In this document: piece after piece, positions 1 to 6,629 of the stretch | Layout of the letters: each line of letters opens with the position of its first letter | How positions within the stretch are numbered: the stretch's first letter is position 1 | NCBI GenBank assembly: GCA_011057845.1 | Contig: DSDB01000328.1 | Span: 1 to 7,877 of the forward strand | DNA: 7,877 bases | Direction of reading: 5' to 3' | DNA from: Phycisphaerales bacterium | Lineage (GTDB): Bacteria > Planctomycetota > Phycisphaerae > Sedimentisphaerales > Anaerobacaceae | Notes under the pieces: generated by a model | What the model saw: the letters and a program-made list of their open reading frames with translations, nothing else | Databases searched by the model: none | Told to the model about the DNA's origin: nothing | Position numbers and translations under genes: made by a program

Positions 1-77
1 GCCAGCGGCGCCGCGGCCTCCAGGTTCGCCCGCTCGGCGTTGGCGAATAAGCCATTGTCCGGCCGATGTTCCGTCAT
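1..77 (-). CDS. rarA: RarA/MgsA-like AAA+ recombination factor, N-terminal fragment
   Basis: Only the first 26 codons are in the window; the gene leaves at the left edge. The visible peptide begins MTEHRPDNGLFANAERANLE and continues AAAPLA. The pattern of LF, a charged stretch, NLE, then APLA is how replication-associated recombination protein A (RarA/MgsA) commonly starts, just before its conserved MRPxxLDEFVGQ segment, which would lie outside the window. RarA is a cytoplasmic AAA+ ATPase related to clamp loaders that acts at stalled replication forks. No ATPase motif is visible, so the assignment rests on this short N-terminal resemblance alone. The ATG at 77-75 is chosen because it follows a good promoter directly and no other ATG, GTG or TTG lies in frame in the visible part. 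There is no Shine-Dalgarno sequence; the -10 box occupies that place. The reading frame is probably real, the name only moderately sure. Confidence 0.55.
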   Translation of the reverse strand, partial: MTEHRPDNGLFANAERANLEAAAPL

Positions 78-83
78 GGGCGT

Positions 84-112
84 ATTATACGCTCCCGCGA
101 ACGGCTTGTCGA
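84..112 (-). promoter_or_regulatory. Sigma-70-type promoter of the rarA-like gene, apparently leaderless
   Basis: On the minus strand a -35 box TCGACA (112-107, five of six matches to TTGACA) is followed by a 17-base spacer and a perfect -10 box TATAAT (89-84). Six bases (83-78) separate the -10 box from the ATG at 77. Standard promoter geometry puts the transcription start at or next to the A of that ATG, which predicts an mRNA with no 5' leader. The boxes and spacing are seen directly; promoter activity and the leaderless start are inferred. Confidence 0.65.
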
Positions 113-176
113 AGCCGAATCGGGCGCCGCAGGCATGTGTGCAACGCCCTATAATCCCCGTATTGCCTATTCTGCC

Positions 177-231
177 AAAAAACAAAAAAACAACATTTTT
201 TCTTGGCCTGTCGGCGAGAATAGGGTATACA
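177..231 (+). promoter_or_regulatory. Candidate promoter with A/T-tract upstream element for the barrel gene
   Basis: A possible -35 box TTGGCC (203-208, four of six) is followed by a 17-base spacer and a -10-like TATACA (226-231, four of six). Immediately upstream lie an A-rich run (177-189) and a T run (196-201), placed where a sigma-70 UP element would contact the RNA polymerase alpha subunit. Transcription would start near 238, giving a leader of about 170 bases. Each box is weak; the case rests on the spacing and on the A/T tracts standing out in a GC-rich neighbourhood. A perfect TATAAT at 150-155 on the same strand is an alternative, but it has no recognisable -35 box. Confidence 0.35.
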
Positions 232-391
232 CAAATTGTTTGCAGACGGTAAGAACCAGGCAACTGGCGGCTATGTGTCAGGTGTATTGCTGGGGCTGTG
301 TTGGGTGTTCGAGCAGGCTTCGGGGCATCTGGGTGGTCTCCGCCGGCGTTTGCTACAGGGTCTGTTGTGCCGAGAAGGGAATGAATGTTCT

Positions 392-402
392 AAGGAAAGG
401 AG
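392..402 (+). promoter_or_regulatory. Strong ribosome-binding site fixing the barrel-protein start
   Basis: The purine run AAGGAAAGGAG ends five bases before the ATG at 408. This is ideal Shine-Dalgarno placement. It selects 408 over the in-frame ATG at 381, whose only purine run sits just two bases upstream, and over the open frame reaching back to 66. Confidence 0.85.
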
Positions 403-407
403 TTGCA

Positions 408-1163
408 ATGAGAAAAGGATCAATGCTGTTGGCGGCTCTGGTGGTTGGTCTGATCAGCTCATCAACTTGGGCCATCGGCTATATAGGGCCTCCAGGAACC
501 ACGTCAAAGAAGGGACAGATCGGTGTCAACATCGGCGGCAGCGTGTCGAAGACCGACATCAAGCTCAATAACTTCAAGACTCCGATCTTTCCGCTCAATT
601 CGACGACAATCAAGAAGGTCCGCAGAAACGAGGCATTTGTCGACCTGACCTACGGTTTGTTCAACAATTGGGAAGGCTTCCTGCGTCTGACCATGCATGA
701 ACTGGATGAGGGCGCCGGCAATTTCGGCGGACGGACCAAGGTCCACGGCGATACGGATATGGGCTATGGGCTGGGTATCCGGGGCACCTTCTACAGGACG
801 CCCAAGTGGTCGGTCGGCGGTGTGTTCCAGATCATGACCATCGACACGGACGGCAAGGCCCGCATGGGAGCCGTTGAAGGCGGGTTCAATGTCGATTTGT
901 GGGAATACCTGCTGGCTGTCGGCCCGACGTATCACGTGACCGACTGGTTCGCCATCTACGGCGGTCCGTTCATGTACATCATGGACGGAGAAGTCCACGG
1001 GCAGACCATTCTGCCATACTCGGCCGAGATCAAGAGCCAGGCGCTCTTCGGCGGCTTCGTCGGCGCGGCGTTCACCTTCACTGAACACAGCAGTCTGTGT
1101 TTCGAGTATGCCCATACCGACAATGTCGACGGCTTGAGCCTGGCGTACAGTTACCGTCACTAA
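408..1163 (+). CDS. Secreted, probable outer-membrane beta-barrel protein of unknown function
   Basis: The protein has 251 residues. Residues 1-22 form a classic Sec signal peptide: MRK at the N-terminus, a hydrophobic core around 6-17 and a cleavage site after TWA (22). The mature part has no hydrophobic helix. It alternates polar and apolar residues in stretches rich in Gly and aromatics, for example around 37-47, 76-97, 119-146, 167-192 and 212-251. They are joined by short polar turns such as FNNWEG and TPKWSV. This is the pattern of an 8- to 12-stranded barrel in the outer membrane. The chain ends in SYRH, not the terminal Phe or Trp of typical proteobacterial porins, so recognition by BAM may differ or the fold may be periplasmic. 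I recognise no named family, ligand site or OmpA C-terminal domain. It is transcribed alone, with a probable promoter near 203-231 and a terminator at 1189-1217. A single-gene unit with a strong ribosome-binding site suggests good expression. Confidence 0.8.
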   Translation: MRKGSMLLAALVVGLISSSTWAIGYIGPPGTTSKKGQIGVNIGGSVSKTDIKLNNFKTPIFPLNSTTIKKVRRNEAFVDLTYGLFNNWEGFLRLTMHELDEGAGNFGGRTKVHGDTDMGYGLGIRGTFYRTPKWSVGGVFQIMTIDTDGKARMGAVEGGFNVDLWEYLLAVGPTYHVTDWFAIYGGPFMYIMDGEVHGQTILPYSAEIKSQALFGGFVGAAFTFTEHSSLCFEYAHTDNVDGLSLAYSYRH

Positions 1164-1188
1164 CAGCCGGGGTCGTTTGAGAATCAAC

Positions 1189-1217
1189 AAAAGGCCGGTC
1201 GTGGATCGGCCTTTTTT
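1189..1217. terminator. Bidirectional intrinsic terminator between convergent genes
   Basis: A 12-base-pair stem (1189-1200 with 1204-1215, one G-T wobble, three-base GTG loop) has a GGCCG/CGGCC core. It is followed by six T on the plus strand (1212-1217). On the minus strand the A run at 1189-1192 becomes a T run after the same hairpin. It lies 25 bases past the barrel-gene stop and about 60 bases past the stop of the leftward operon, so it can end both transcripts. Confidence 0.9.
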
Positions 1218-1279
1218 CGTGCGCCGATGCCACGCTGACAATCCGGGTCCGCGGGACCGACCGACGGGTCAGACGTGTG

Positions 1280-2272
1280 CTACCGAGTCCGTTCGACGAT
1301 GTGACCGGCCAGGGCCCCGAGCGCGTCTCTCGCCGGCGACGGGCGGACACACCCCAGAATATCGAGCGACCGGTCGATGCAGCGGCGGGCCTTGTCCCTG
1401 GCGTAGTCCAGGCTGCCGGCGGCCGACAGAGCGGCCGACAGTTCCTCGCGCCGGTCGTCGGCCTCGACCAGGGCTTGTATGGCCGCCCTGCGAGCCTGGT
1501 CACAGTGGCCCAGCAGGTGAATCAACGCGAGGGTCGGTTTGTCGTTGTCGATGTCGGCGCCCAGTGTCTTTCCGGCGCGGCTCTCGTCGCCGGTGAGGTC
1601 CAGCAGATCGTCGGTGATTTGGAAGGCCACACCCATCGACAGCCCGAAGGCCGCCAACTGATCGCAAAGGGATGGGCAGCCATTCGCCAGGTGTGCCCCG
1701 ACGCGGCAAGCGGCGGCAAACAGCGATGCGCTCTTGTCGGTGATGATTTCGATATACTGCGGTTCCGTCAGGTCCCAGTTATGCTTCTGGGTAATCTGCG
1801 TCAGTTCGCCTTCGCAGACCTGCGTTGTGGCCTCGGCGATGATCCGGGCCGGTTCGCGGTCGAGACCCGTGCACAGGCAAAACGCATGGCTCAGGAGGTA
1901 ATCGCCCACCAGAACCGCCGGCTCATTGCCCCACATGCGGTTGACGGTCGGCATGCCCCGCCGGATTTGGCCGCCGTCGATGACGTCGTCGTGGAGCAGG
2001 GTGGCGGTGTGAATCATTTCGATGATCGCGCCGGCGCGGATGTGCTTGTCCGTCAGGGCGCCGGCGGCCAGGCCGCTCAACAGCAGCAGCGCCGGGCGCA
2101 GCATCTTGCCGCCCCGTTGCCCCACGTATTTCAGCAGTCGCTCGACCTCCTCGGTCCCGCCGCGGCTGGTCAGTTGCGATACCAGCAGGTCGCGCACCCG
2201 GCCCAGTTCCGCCGCAATCAGGCTCACGGCGACGTCCGACCCGCCGGCATGTTGGTGTGATGTCAGTGTCAT
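1280..2272 (-). CDS. Long-chain polyprenyl diphosphate synthase (trans-prenyltransferase)
   Basis: This cytoplasmic enzyme adds isopentenyl diphosphate units in trans to an allylic primer, making the side chain of menaquinone or ubiquinone. The predicted protein has 330 residues, normal for the IspB/HepT/IspA superfamily. Visible motifs are the isopentenyl-diphosphate-binding GKxxRP (K56, R59), the first Asp-rich motif DDVID (95-99) with the following RRGMPTVN, and the second Asp-rich motif DDLLD (221-225) followed by a KPTLALI segment near 245-251. These Asp residues bind the Mg-diphosphate. The fifth residue before the first motif is Ala (A90), where bulky residues cap short-chain enzymes; this favours a long product (C30 to C50), though the length cannot be fixed. 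It is the last gene of the operon. The start is uncertain: ATG 2272 gives the usual length but has no nearby Shine-Dalgarno. An in-frame ATG at 2323 would add 17 residues and overlap ilvE by 17 bases. The longer frame back to 2416 is unlikely. Confidence 0.92.
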   Translation of the reverse strand: MTLTSHQHAGGSDVAVSLIAAELGRVRDLLVSQLTSRGGTEEVERLLKYVGQRGGKMLRPALLLLSGLAAGALTDKHIRAGAIIEMIHTATLLHDDVIDGGQIRRGMPTVNRMWGNEPAVLVGDYLLSHAFCLCTGLDREPARIIAEATTQVCEGELTQITQKHNWDLTEPQYIEIITDKSASLFAAACRVGAHLANGCPSLCDQLAAFGLSMGVAFQITDDLLDLTGDESRAGKTLGADIDNDKPTLALIHLLGHCDQARRAAIQALVEADDRREELSAALSAAGSLDYARDKARRCIDRSLDILGCVRPSPARDALGALAGHIVERTR

Positions 2273-2306
2273 AGCAGCGACGGACCGCCGAACGCCGGGG
2301 GCTCGA

Positions 2307-3173
2307 CTACGCCTCCTTTCCATGGGCGTATGCGAAGAACTTCTCTCGCAGCAGACATGTGATCGGTCCGGGTCTGCCGTCGCCGATGGCGCGGCCGTCG
2401 ATATCGACGATGCCAATGACCTCGGCGGCGGTCCCGGTCAGGAAGAACTCGTCGCAGACGTAGAGTTCAAACCGTGTCAGGTTCCTCTCGACGACGGTGA
2501 TGCCCTGCCGCCGGGCCAGGTCAATGACGACGCGGCGCGTAATGCCGTCCAGGGCCCCGGCGGAGATCGGAGGGGTATAGATCACGCCGTTGCGGACGAT
2601 GAAGACGTTGTCACCGGTAGCCTCGGCGACGTAGCCCTCATGGTTGTACATGATCGCCTCCATCACGCCGCTATCGAGGGCCTCGATCTTCGCCAGGATG
2701 TTGTTGAGGTAGTTGAGGCTCTTGATCTGCGGCGGCAGAGCCAGGGGGTGGTTGCGCGTCGTCGAGGCGCTGATGACCTTCATGCCATGGACGTACATCT
2801 CTTCGGGATAGAGCTGAATCCGGTCGGCGATGATAATCAGCCGGCTCTCTTTGCACCCGAACGGACCCAGGCCAAGCGTGCCGGTTCCCCGTGTGACCAC
2901 CAGACGGATGTAGCCGTCGGTGATGCCATTGGCCCGGATCGTCTGTTCGACGGCGTCGGTCAATTGGGCGGCGTCCATCCGGATCGTCAGGCGAATGGCC
3001 CGGGCGGACTCGTAGAGCCGCTTGAGATGGGCCGCCAGCTCGAACACGCGTCCGTTGTACACCCGAATCCCTTCGAACACTCCGTCTCCATAGAGCAGAC
3101 CATGATCGAACACCGACACCACCGCGTCGGCGGGGTCCACCAGTGTGTCGTCGAGCCAGATCTTTGACGCCAT
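2307..3173 (-). CDS. ilvE: Branched-chain amino acid aminotransferase (class IV PLP enzyme)
   Basis: IlvE transfers the amino group between glutamate and the 2-keto acids of Leu, Ile and Val, the last step in making these amino acids. The 288-residue protein is full length for the family. Class IV fold markers run in order: FDHGLLYGDGVFEGIR (22-37), RGTGTLGLGP (95-104), the PLP-binding Lys in IKSLNYLNN (K151), EATGDNVF (184-191, cofactor-phosphate region) and TGTAAEV (246-252). The LNYLNN context and the RGxGxLGL motif favour branched-chain aminotransferase over D-amino acid aminotransferase or aminodeoxychorismate lyase (PabC), though class IV members are easily confused. The start at 3173 has GGAG (3183-3180) six bases upstream. 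The gene begins 21 bases after the ATPase stop and its stop precedes the prenyl synthase start by about 34 bases, so it is probably co-transcribed with both. An AAGGAGG run (2318-2312) lies across its last codons. Confidence 0.93.
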   Translation of the reverse strand: MASKIWLDDTLVDPADAVVSVFDHGLLYGDGVFEGIRVYNGRVFELAAHLKRLYESARAIRLTIRMDAAQLTDAVEQTIRANGITDGYIRLVVTRGTGTLGLGPFGCKESRLIIIADRIQLYPEEMYVHGMKVISASTTRNHPLALPPQIKSLNYLNNILAKIEALDSGVMEAIMYNHEGYVAEATGDNVFIVRNGVIYTPPISAGALDGITRRVVIDLARRQGITVVERNLTRFELYVCDEFFLTGTAAEVIGIVDIDGRAIGDGRPGPITCLLREKFFAYAHGKEA

Positions 3174-3194
3174 AGGAATCTCCAGAACAATCCA

Positions 3195-3890
3195 TCATAT
3201 CATCTTGCCATCGGCCAGGGTAATGACCCGCCCGGCCCGTGCGGCGATCCGGTCGTCGTGAGTGACCATAACAACTGTCTGACCGGCCCGATTCAATTTT
3301 TCGAGAATCTCCAAGATACCATTTCCCGTGGCTGAGTCAAGGTTTCCAGTGGGTTCGTCGGCCAGAACCACGGCCGGTTCGTTCATCAGGGCCCGGCAAA
3401 TGGCCACCCGCTGACGCTCGCCGCCGCTGAGCTGATAGGGTTTATGCCGCAGCCGCTCGCCCAGCCCCATCGACACCAGCAGTTCCGTGGCCCGCCCGCG
3501 GGCCCAACAGCGCCGCCTCAGCCAGCCCAGCAGCCCCGTGGACGCCATCGTGGGCAGATAGACGTTCTCCATGACGTTCAACTCGTCGAGGAGGTGGTAA
3601 AACTGGAAGACGAAGCCCACCTGACGGTTGCGGAACCGGTTCAGTTCACCGGGGCCAAAGCCGCTCAGATCCCTACCCATGAACCGCACCACGCCCATGT
3701 CGGGGCGGTCCAGGGCCCCCAGGATGTGCATCAGCGTGCTCTTGCCGCTGCCGGAGGCCCCGATGATCGCTACGAATTCGCCGGGGCGAACCGCCAGATT
3801 GACGCCCTTGAGCACGGGAACGCGGGTGGCCCCCATGCGGTAGGTCTTGTGCAGGTTTTCGGCCTGAATTATGTAGTCGTCCTGGGTCAT
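3195..3890 (-). CDS. lolD: LolD-like ABC transporter ATPase
   Basis: This is the cytoplasmic ATP-hydrolysing subunit that powers the two membrane permeases encoded just upstream. The 231-residue length matches LolD/MacB-type ATPases. All catalytic motifs are intact: Walker A GASGSGKST (44-52), Q-loop Q96 in FVFQFYHLLDELNVMENV, signature LSGGE (154-158), Walker B VVLADE (174-179, catalytic E179), D-loop GNLD (182-185) and switch H211. The FYHLLDELNVMENV segment after the Q-loop is typical of the LolD/FtsE/MacB subfamily, whose members work with permeases having a large extracytoplasmic domain. The start at 3890 gives a four-base ATGA overlap with the permease stop, a sign of translational coupling, and removes a 56-residue low-complexity extension. 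A somewhat long, Arg-rich loop (122-133) precedes the signature. The subfamily is secure; that lipoprotein is the substrate is inferred from the neighbours. Confidence 0.93.
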   Translation of the reverse strand: MTQDDYIIQAENLHKTYRMGATRVPVLKGVNLAVRPGEFVAIIGASGSGKSTLMHILGALDRPDMGVVRFMGRDLSGFGPGELNRFRNRQVGFVFQFYHLLDELNVMENVYLPTMASTGLLGWLRRRCWARGRATELLVSMGLGERLRHKPYQLSGGERQRVAICRALMNEPAVVLADEPTGNLDSATGNGILEILEKLNRAGQTVVMVTHDDRIAARAGRVITLADGKMI

Positions 3891-5236
3891 AGTCTGGCCA
3901 CCGTCAAAGTATCCACCGGCCGCAGCCGCGCCGCCCGCCCGCTGGGAATCAGCGCCCCGGCCAGGCACGCCAGCACCGCCATTGCGGCAATCACCACGAG
4001 CATACGCGGCTCGGCCTGGTTGGGAATATCCCCTATCACGTAGAGCGAGCGGTCCCATATCTGGAAACCGAAATGCTCAAAGAGCCAGCCTTCGATCTGA
4101 TTGGCCCGCCGCAGGAACAACAGGCCGCCGGCCATCCCGAGCAACGACCCGATCGCGCCGACACAGAAGGCGAAACCCATGAACAGCCGAACCACGTTCA
4201 GGCTCGATACGCCCACGCTCTTGAGAACGCCGATGTCCCTGGTCTTGTTGCTGATAATCATGTAGAAGACCACGAACACGATGAAGACGGCCGTGATCCC
4301 GACCAGGCCGAACAGGGCCGTCATCATCGTCTGCTCTTTCTCCATGGCGGCGATGAACGACCGCCGGTTCTCCTTCCAGCCCTGCACGCGAACCGTCTCA
4401 AGCAGGTGGGCCTGCGGCTGTTGGGCGTTCTCGGCCTTGTACCGGTCCCAGAGGGCGGCGATCTTCTCGCGGCCGACGGGCACCTTCACGCCGTCGGCGA
4501 GCTTTACGTGAATGGCCGTGATGCGTTTCGTGGGTCCATCCATTCCGCTCATGGCCTGCAACGGCTCGATGGGCAGGTAGATCATGGCGCTGTCGACCCG
4601 CGCCAGGCCGCTCTGCGAGGTATCGCTGTAGTGGAATGTCTTGGTCGTGGCCACGCTCGTGCCCGCCAGGGCCAGGGCGCCGCGGGCCGTCAGGGGAAAG
4701 CAGGTCACCGCCAGGGAGATTCTCGGGATGGATGGGCCGAAGTTGTAGCGTCCATACCGGTCTCGATCCAGGGCCAGGTCGATGCCCAGGATGCAGCCGG
4801 GGAGGTCCGGGGCGCCGGCCGGCTCGAACGCCCGCGGCCAGTCGCCCGCGTGATAGTGGAGCGTGGCGGCGAATCCGGTCACGCGGCAGTGTAGGGCCAG
4901 GTCGATGCCCATGACCTCGACGCCGATGTTGCGGTCGCTGTCGGCCGGGCTGATCAGGGCGTAGCTCTTGACCACCGGCGAGGTCGCCGCGACGAAATCC
5001 GCCTGCCCCAGCCGTTCGAGGAAGCCCTCGTAGTAGGCAAAACCCACCAGCGACTCGGTCCCGACGACGACATCGCCGACAAATTCGTGGTTCTTGGCGG
5101 TGAAATCACGCACCAGCCCCGTCAGAACCGTCATGACCACCACGACGATGAACACGCACAACATCACCGCCAGGACGGCGAACCAGGTGATCCGCCGCTT
5201 CAACAGGTAACGAGATGCCAGGAGCCAGCGATACAT
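3887..5236 (-). CDS. FtsX/LolC-E-type ABC permease (second of the pair)
   Basis: This is an inner-membrane permease of 449 residues. It has one transmembrane helix near the N-terminus (about 16-42), a large extracytoplasmic domain (about 43-303) and three C-terminal helices (about 304-328, 351-375 and 412-430), the LolC/LolE/MacB topology. The FtsX-like core includes NKTRDIGVLKSVGVSS (330-345), the cytoplasmic coupling helix that meets the ATPase. The IPNQ sequence before the last helix and the RPVDTL ending also match the LolC/E style. With the paralogous permease it probably forms a heterodimer on two LolD subunits. LolCDE extracts lipoproteins from the inner membrane and passes them to LolA; no lolA or lolB is in this window, so the substrate is inferred. 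The start lies six bases after the first permease stop, with no clear Shine-Dalgarno, suggesting coupled translation. Its stop overlaps the ATPase start. Confidence 0.9.
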   Translation of the reverse strand: MYRWLLASRYLLKRRITWFAVLAVMLCVFIVVVVMTVLTGLVRDFTAKNHEFVGDVVVGTESLVGFAYYEGFLERLGQADFVAATSPVVKSYALISPADSDRNIGVEVMGIDLALHCRVTGFAATLHYHAGDWPRAFEPAGAPDLPGCILGIDLALDRDRYGRYNFGPSIPRISLAVTCFPLTARGALALAGTSVATTKTFHYSDTSQSGLARVDSAMIYLPIEPLQAMSGMDGPTKRITAIHVKLADGVKVPVGREKIAALWDRYKAENAQQPQAHLLETVRVQGWKENRRSFIAAMEKEQTMMTALFGLVGITAVFIVFVVFYMIISNKTRDIGVLKSVGVSSLNVVRLFMGFAFCVGAIGSLLGMAGGLLFLRRANQIEGWLFEHFGFQIWDRSLYVIGDIPNQAEPRMLVVIAAMAVLACLAGALIPSGRAARLRPVDTLTVARL

Positions 5237-5242
5237 TGGGTT

Positions 5243-6586
5243 CTATTCGTACTGGAGTATTTCGACGGGGCGGGTCCGCGCCGCCACAATGGCGGGAATC
5301 AGGGCCCCGACGCCGGCGGCGATAATGGCGAAGACGACCACGCGGCCCGCCGACGGCCAGTCCACCTGGTTGGGGATGCGGCTGAACATGTAGACGCTGC
5401 TCTTCCAGAGCTTGAGCCCGAACAGCACGCGAATCCACTCCTCCAGCGTGTTGACATGGCGGGTTACGACATAACCCAGGACGGTGCCGACGGCCGCACC
5501 GATGATGCCGACGCACACCCCGAAGCCCAGAAACAGCGCCGCCACCGACCAGCTCGACGCCCCGCAGCTTTTCATGATGCCGATGTCCTTGCGCTTCATG
5601 CGGACGATCATGTAGAAGATGCACGAAATCAGCAGGATCACGGTGAAATCGACCACGCCGAAGATGAACAACAGAATACCCATCTGCTTGCGGAGTTCGT
5701 AGACGTACTGGCCCTGCATCTGGCGGCTGGTCTCGATGTCGGTTGCTTCGATTGTATAGGGTCCCCAGCCCAGCTCGTCCTCGGCGAATACCGACCATAG
5801 TCCGCGGATCATCGCCACGGCCGCCCGCGGATCAACGCCTTCGGCCAGGCGGATCTGCACCTGGTCGGCGACCGGCTCGGGTTCGTCGGGATAGATGACT
5901 TCCTGCACCCGCTCCCGCGGCAGGTAGATGAAGCGGCGGTCGAGGTCATAGACGCCGGTGAACATCACGTCGGCGATGGCAAAGGGCACGACCTTGCGTT
6001 TGAACTGGACGGAGCCGCCGGCGTCGCTCTCTCGCAGGACCGTGCCGGTTGTCAGGACCACGCGCTTGCCGATCATCTCCATCGCCGCGTCCGTGTCGTA
6101 CTCGTCGGTTTCCTCGTCGGGCTCGGACAGGACAGCGATGCCGACGAAGCCGCCGCCCTGATTGGGATCGCCCGGCGGGTCGAAGGACACCGGTTCGTTC
6201 GAGGCTTTCTGCCGTAGGAGAGATTCCTTGTAACGGGTCACACGAACACGCTGGTGCGGCTCGATGCCCCAGACACTCACCGCCCGCACATGGCCGGTCC
6301 CCAGGTGCAACAGGCCCTGGGCCGAGACGATGACGGTCGCCTCCTCGGCGATGCCCGATTCCTTCAGGCGCTCGATGAACAGGTCGTACTTGCGGATGGG
6401 CCTGGGCCCTGAAATCACCACGTCCCCGATGAAGTCCGCGGCGCTGCCCTCGAAGGCCTCAATGAAGCCGATAAACAGGCTGGCCACCACGATCAACAAC
6501 GCCACCGACAACGCCACCGTGGCCATGCTCAGCAGCACAATCCGCCTCTTGTGCAGGTACCTCAGCCACAGAAAGTATTTCAGCAT
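5243..6586 (-). CDS. FtsX/LolC-E-type ABC permease (first of the pair)
   Basis: The 447-residue protein has the same four-helix plan as the downstream permease: an N-terminal helix (about 16-42), a large extracytoplasmic domain (43-303), and helices at about 304-328, 347-374 and 415-436. The coupling region RKDIGIMKSCGASS (332-345) is the FtsX hallmark. The segment VYMFSRIPNQVDW (398-410) and the ending RPVEIL strongly recall LolC and LolE. The protein is paralogous to its neighbour; the C-terminal thirds align almost without gaps and both begin with an LRY/SRY-L-KRRI motif. The extracytoplasmic domains are much more divergent and carry an acidic stretch here (155-166). It is the first exporter gene, 43 bases after lysS, with no strong ribosome-binding site at ATG 6586. 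Whether it corresponds to LolC or LolE cannot be told; MacB-type efflux is less likely because the ATPase is a separate protein. Confidence 0.9.
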   Translation of the reverse strand: MLKYFLWLRYLHKRRIVLLSMATVALSVALLIVVASLFIGFIEAFEGSAADFIGDVVISGPRPIRKYDLFIERLKESGIAEEATVIVSAQGLLHLGTGHVRAVSVWGIEPHQRVRVTRYKESLLRQKASNEPVSFDPPGDPNQGGGFVGIAVLSEPDEETDEYDTDAAMEMIGKRVVLTTGTVLRESDAGGSVQFKRKVVPFAIADVMFTGVYDLDRRFIYLPRERVQEVIYPDEPEPVADQVQIRLAEGVDPRAAVAMIRGLWSVFAEDELGWGPYTIEATDIETSRQMQGQYVYELRKQMGILLFIFGVVDFTVILLISCIFYMIVRMKRKDIGIMKSCGASSWSVAALFLGFGVCVGIIGAAVGTVLGYVVTRHVNTLEEWIRVLFGLKLWKSSVYMFSRIPNQVDWPSAGRVVVFAIIAAGVGALIPAIVAARTRPVEILQYE

Positions 6587-6629
6587 GTCAAGCCCGCGTC
6601 ATCATCGAACCGTATTCAGACCGCCTGAT

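Larger units (their letters stand above)
78..407. other. Divergent intergenic region, about 330 bases, no gene
   Basis: This region separates the leftward rarA-like gene from the rightward barrel-protein gene. It holds the minus-strand promoter at 84-112, A and T tracts at 177-201, a candidate rightward promoter at 203-231, and about 170 bases that would form the 5' leader of the plus-strand gene. That leader contains one small perfect hairpin with a GNRA-type loop (CCAG 256-259, GCAA 260-263, CTGG 264-267). I could not match it to a riboswitch or small-RNA family I know. Open frames cross the region, but nothing in them looks like a protein: no ribosome-binding site, and odd Cys- and Arg-rich translations. 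Confidence 0.6.

Noticed and set aside
150..155. Perfect TATAAT on the plus strand as the barrel-gene promoter
   Set aside because: No -35-like sequence lies 16-18 bases upstream and there is no extended -10 TG, so it is kept only as an alternative.
66..407. Upstream in-frame extension of the barrel protein
   Set aside because: The frame is open to 66, but the added 114 residues are Cys- and Arg-rich and unlike the rest. They would bury the signal peptide inside the protein, and the strong ribosome-binding site points to 408.
381..407. ATG at 381 as the barrel-protein start
   Set aside because: Its purine run is only two bases upstream, and nine extra residues would precede the signal peptide. 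The site at 392-402 fits ATG 408 far better.
504..1241. Minus-strand open frame of 245 codons opposite the barrel gene
   Set aside because: It is antisense to a gene with a clear signal peptide and runs across the terminator. It has no motif and a biased composition.
1246..1258. Small GGTCC/GGACC hairpin
   Set aside because: It has only five pairs and no T run on either side; the terminator nearby is far stronger.
1277..2260. Plus-strand open frame of 327 codons
   Set aside because: It is the antisense shadow of the prenyl synthase gene, a product of high GC; the translation has no family motifs.
2022..3167. Plus-strand open frame of 381 codons
   Set aside because: It is antisense to ilvE and the prenyl synthase start. 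Its His/Asp/Gln-rich translation has no recognisable domain.
3891..4058. N-terminal extension of the ATPase
   Set aside because: The 56 extra residues are low-complexity Gly/Ala/Arg and lie wholly within the permease gene. ATG 3890 gives the standard length and a typical ATGA overlap.
4073..5800. Plus-strand open frames opposite the two permeases
   Set aside because: These are antisense shadows in GC-rich DNA, very rich in His, Arg and Asp, with no motif and no ribosome-binding site.
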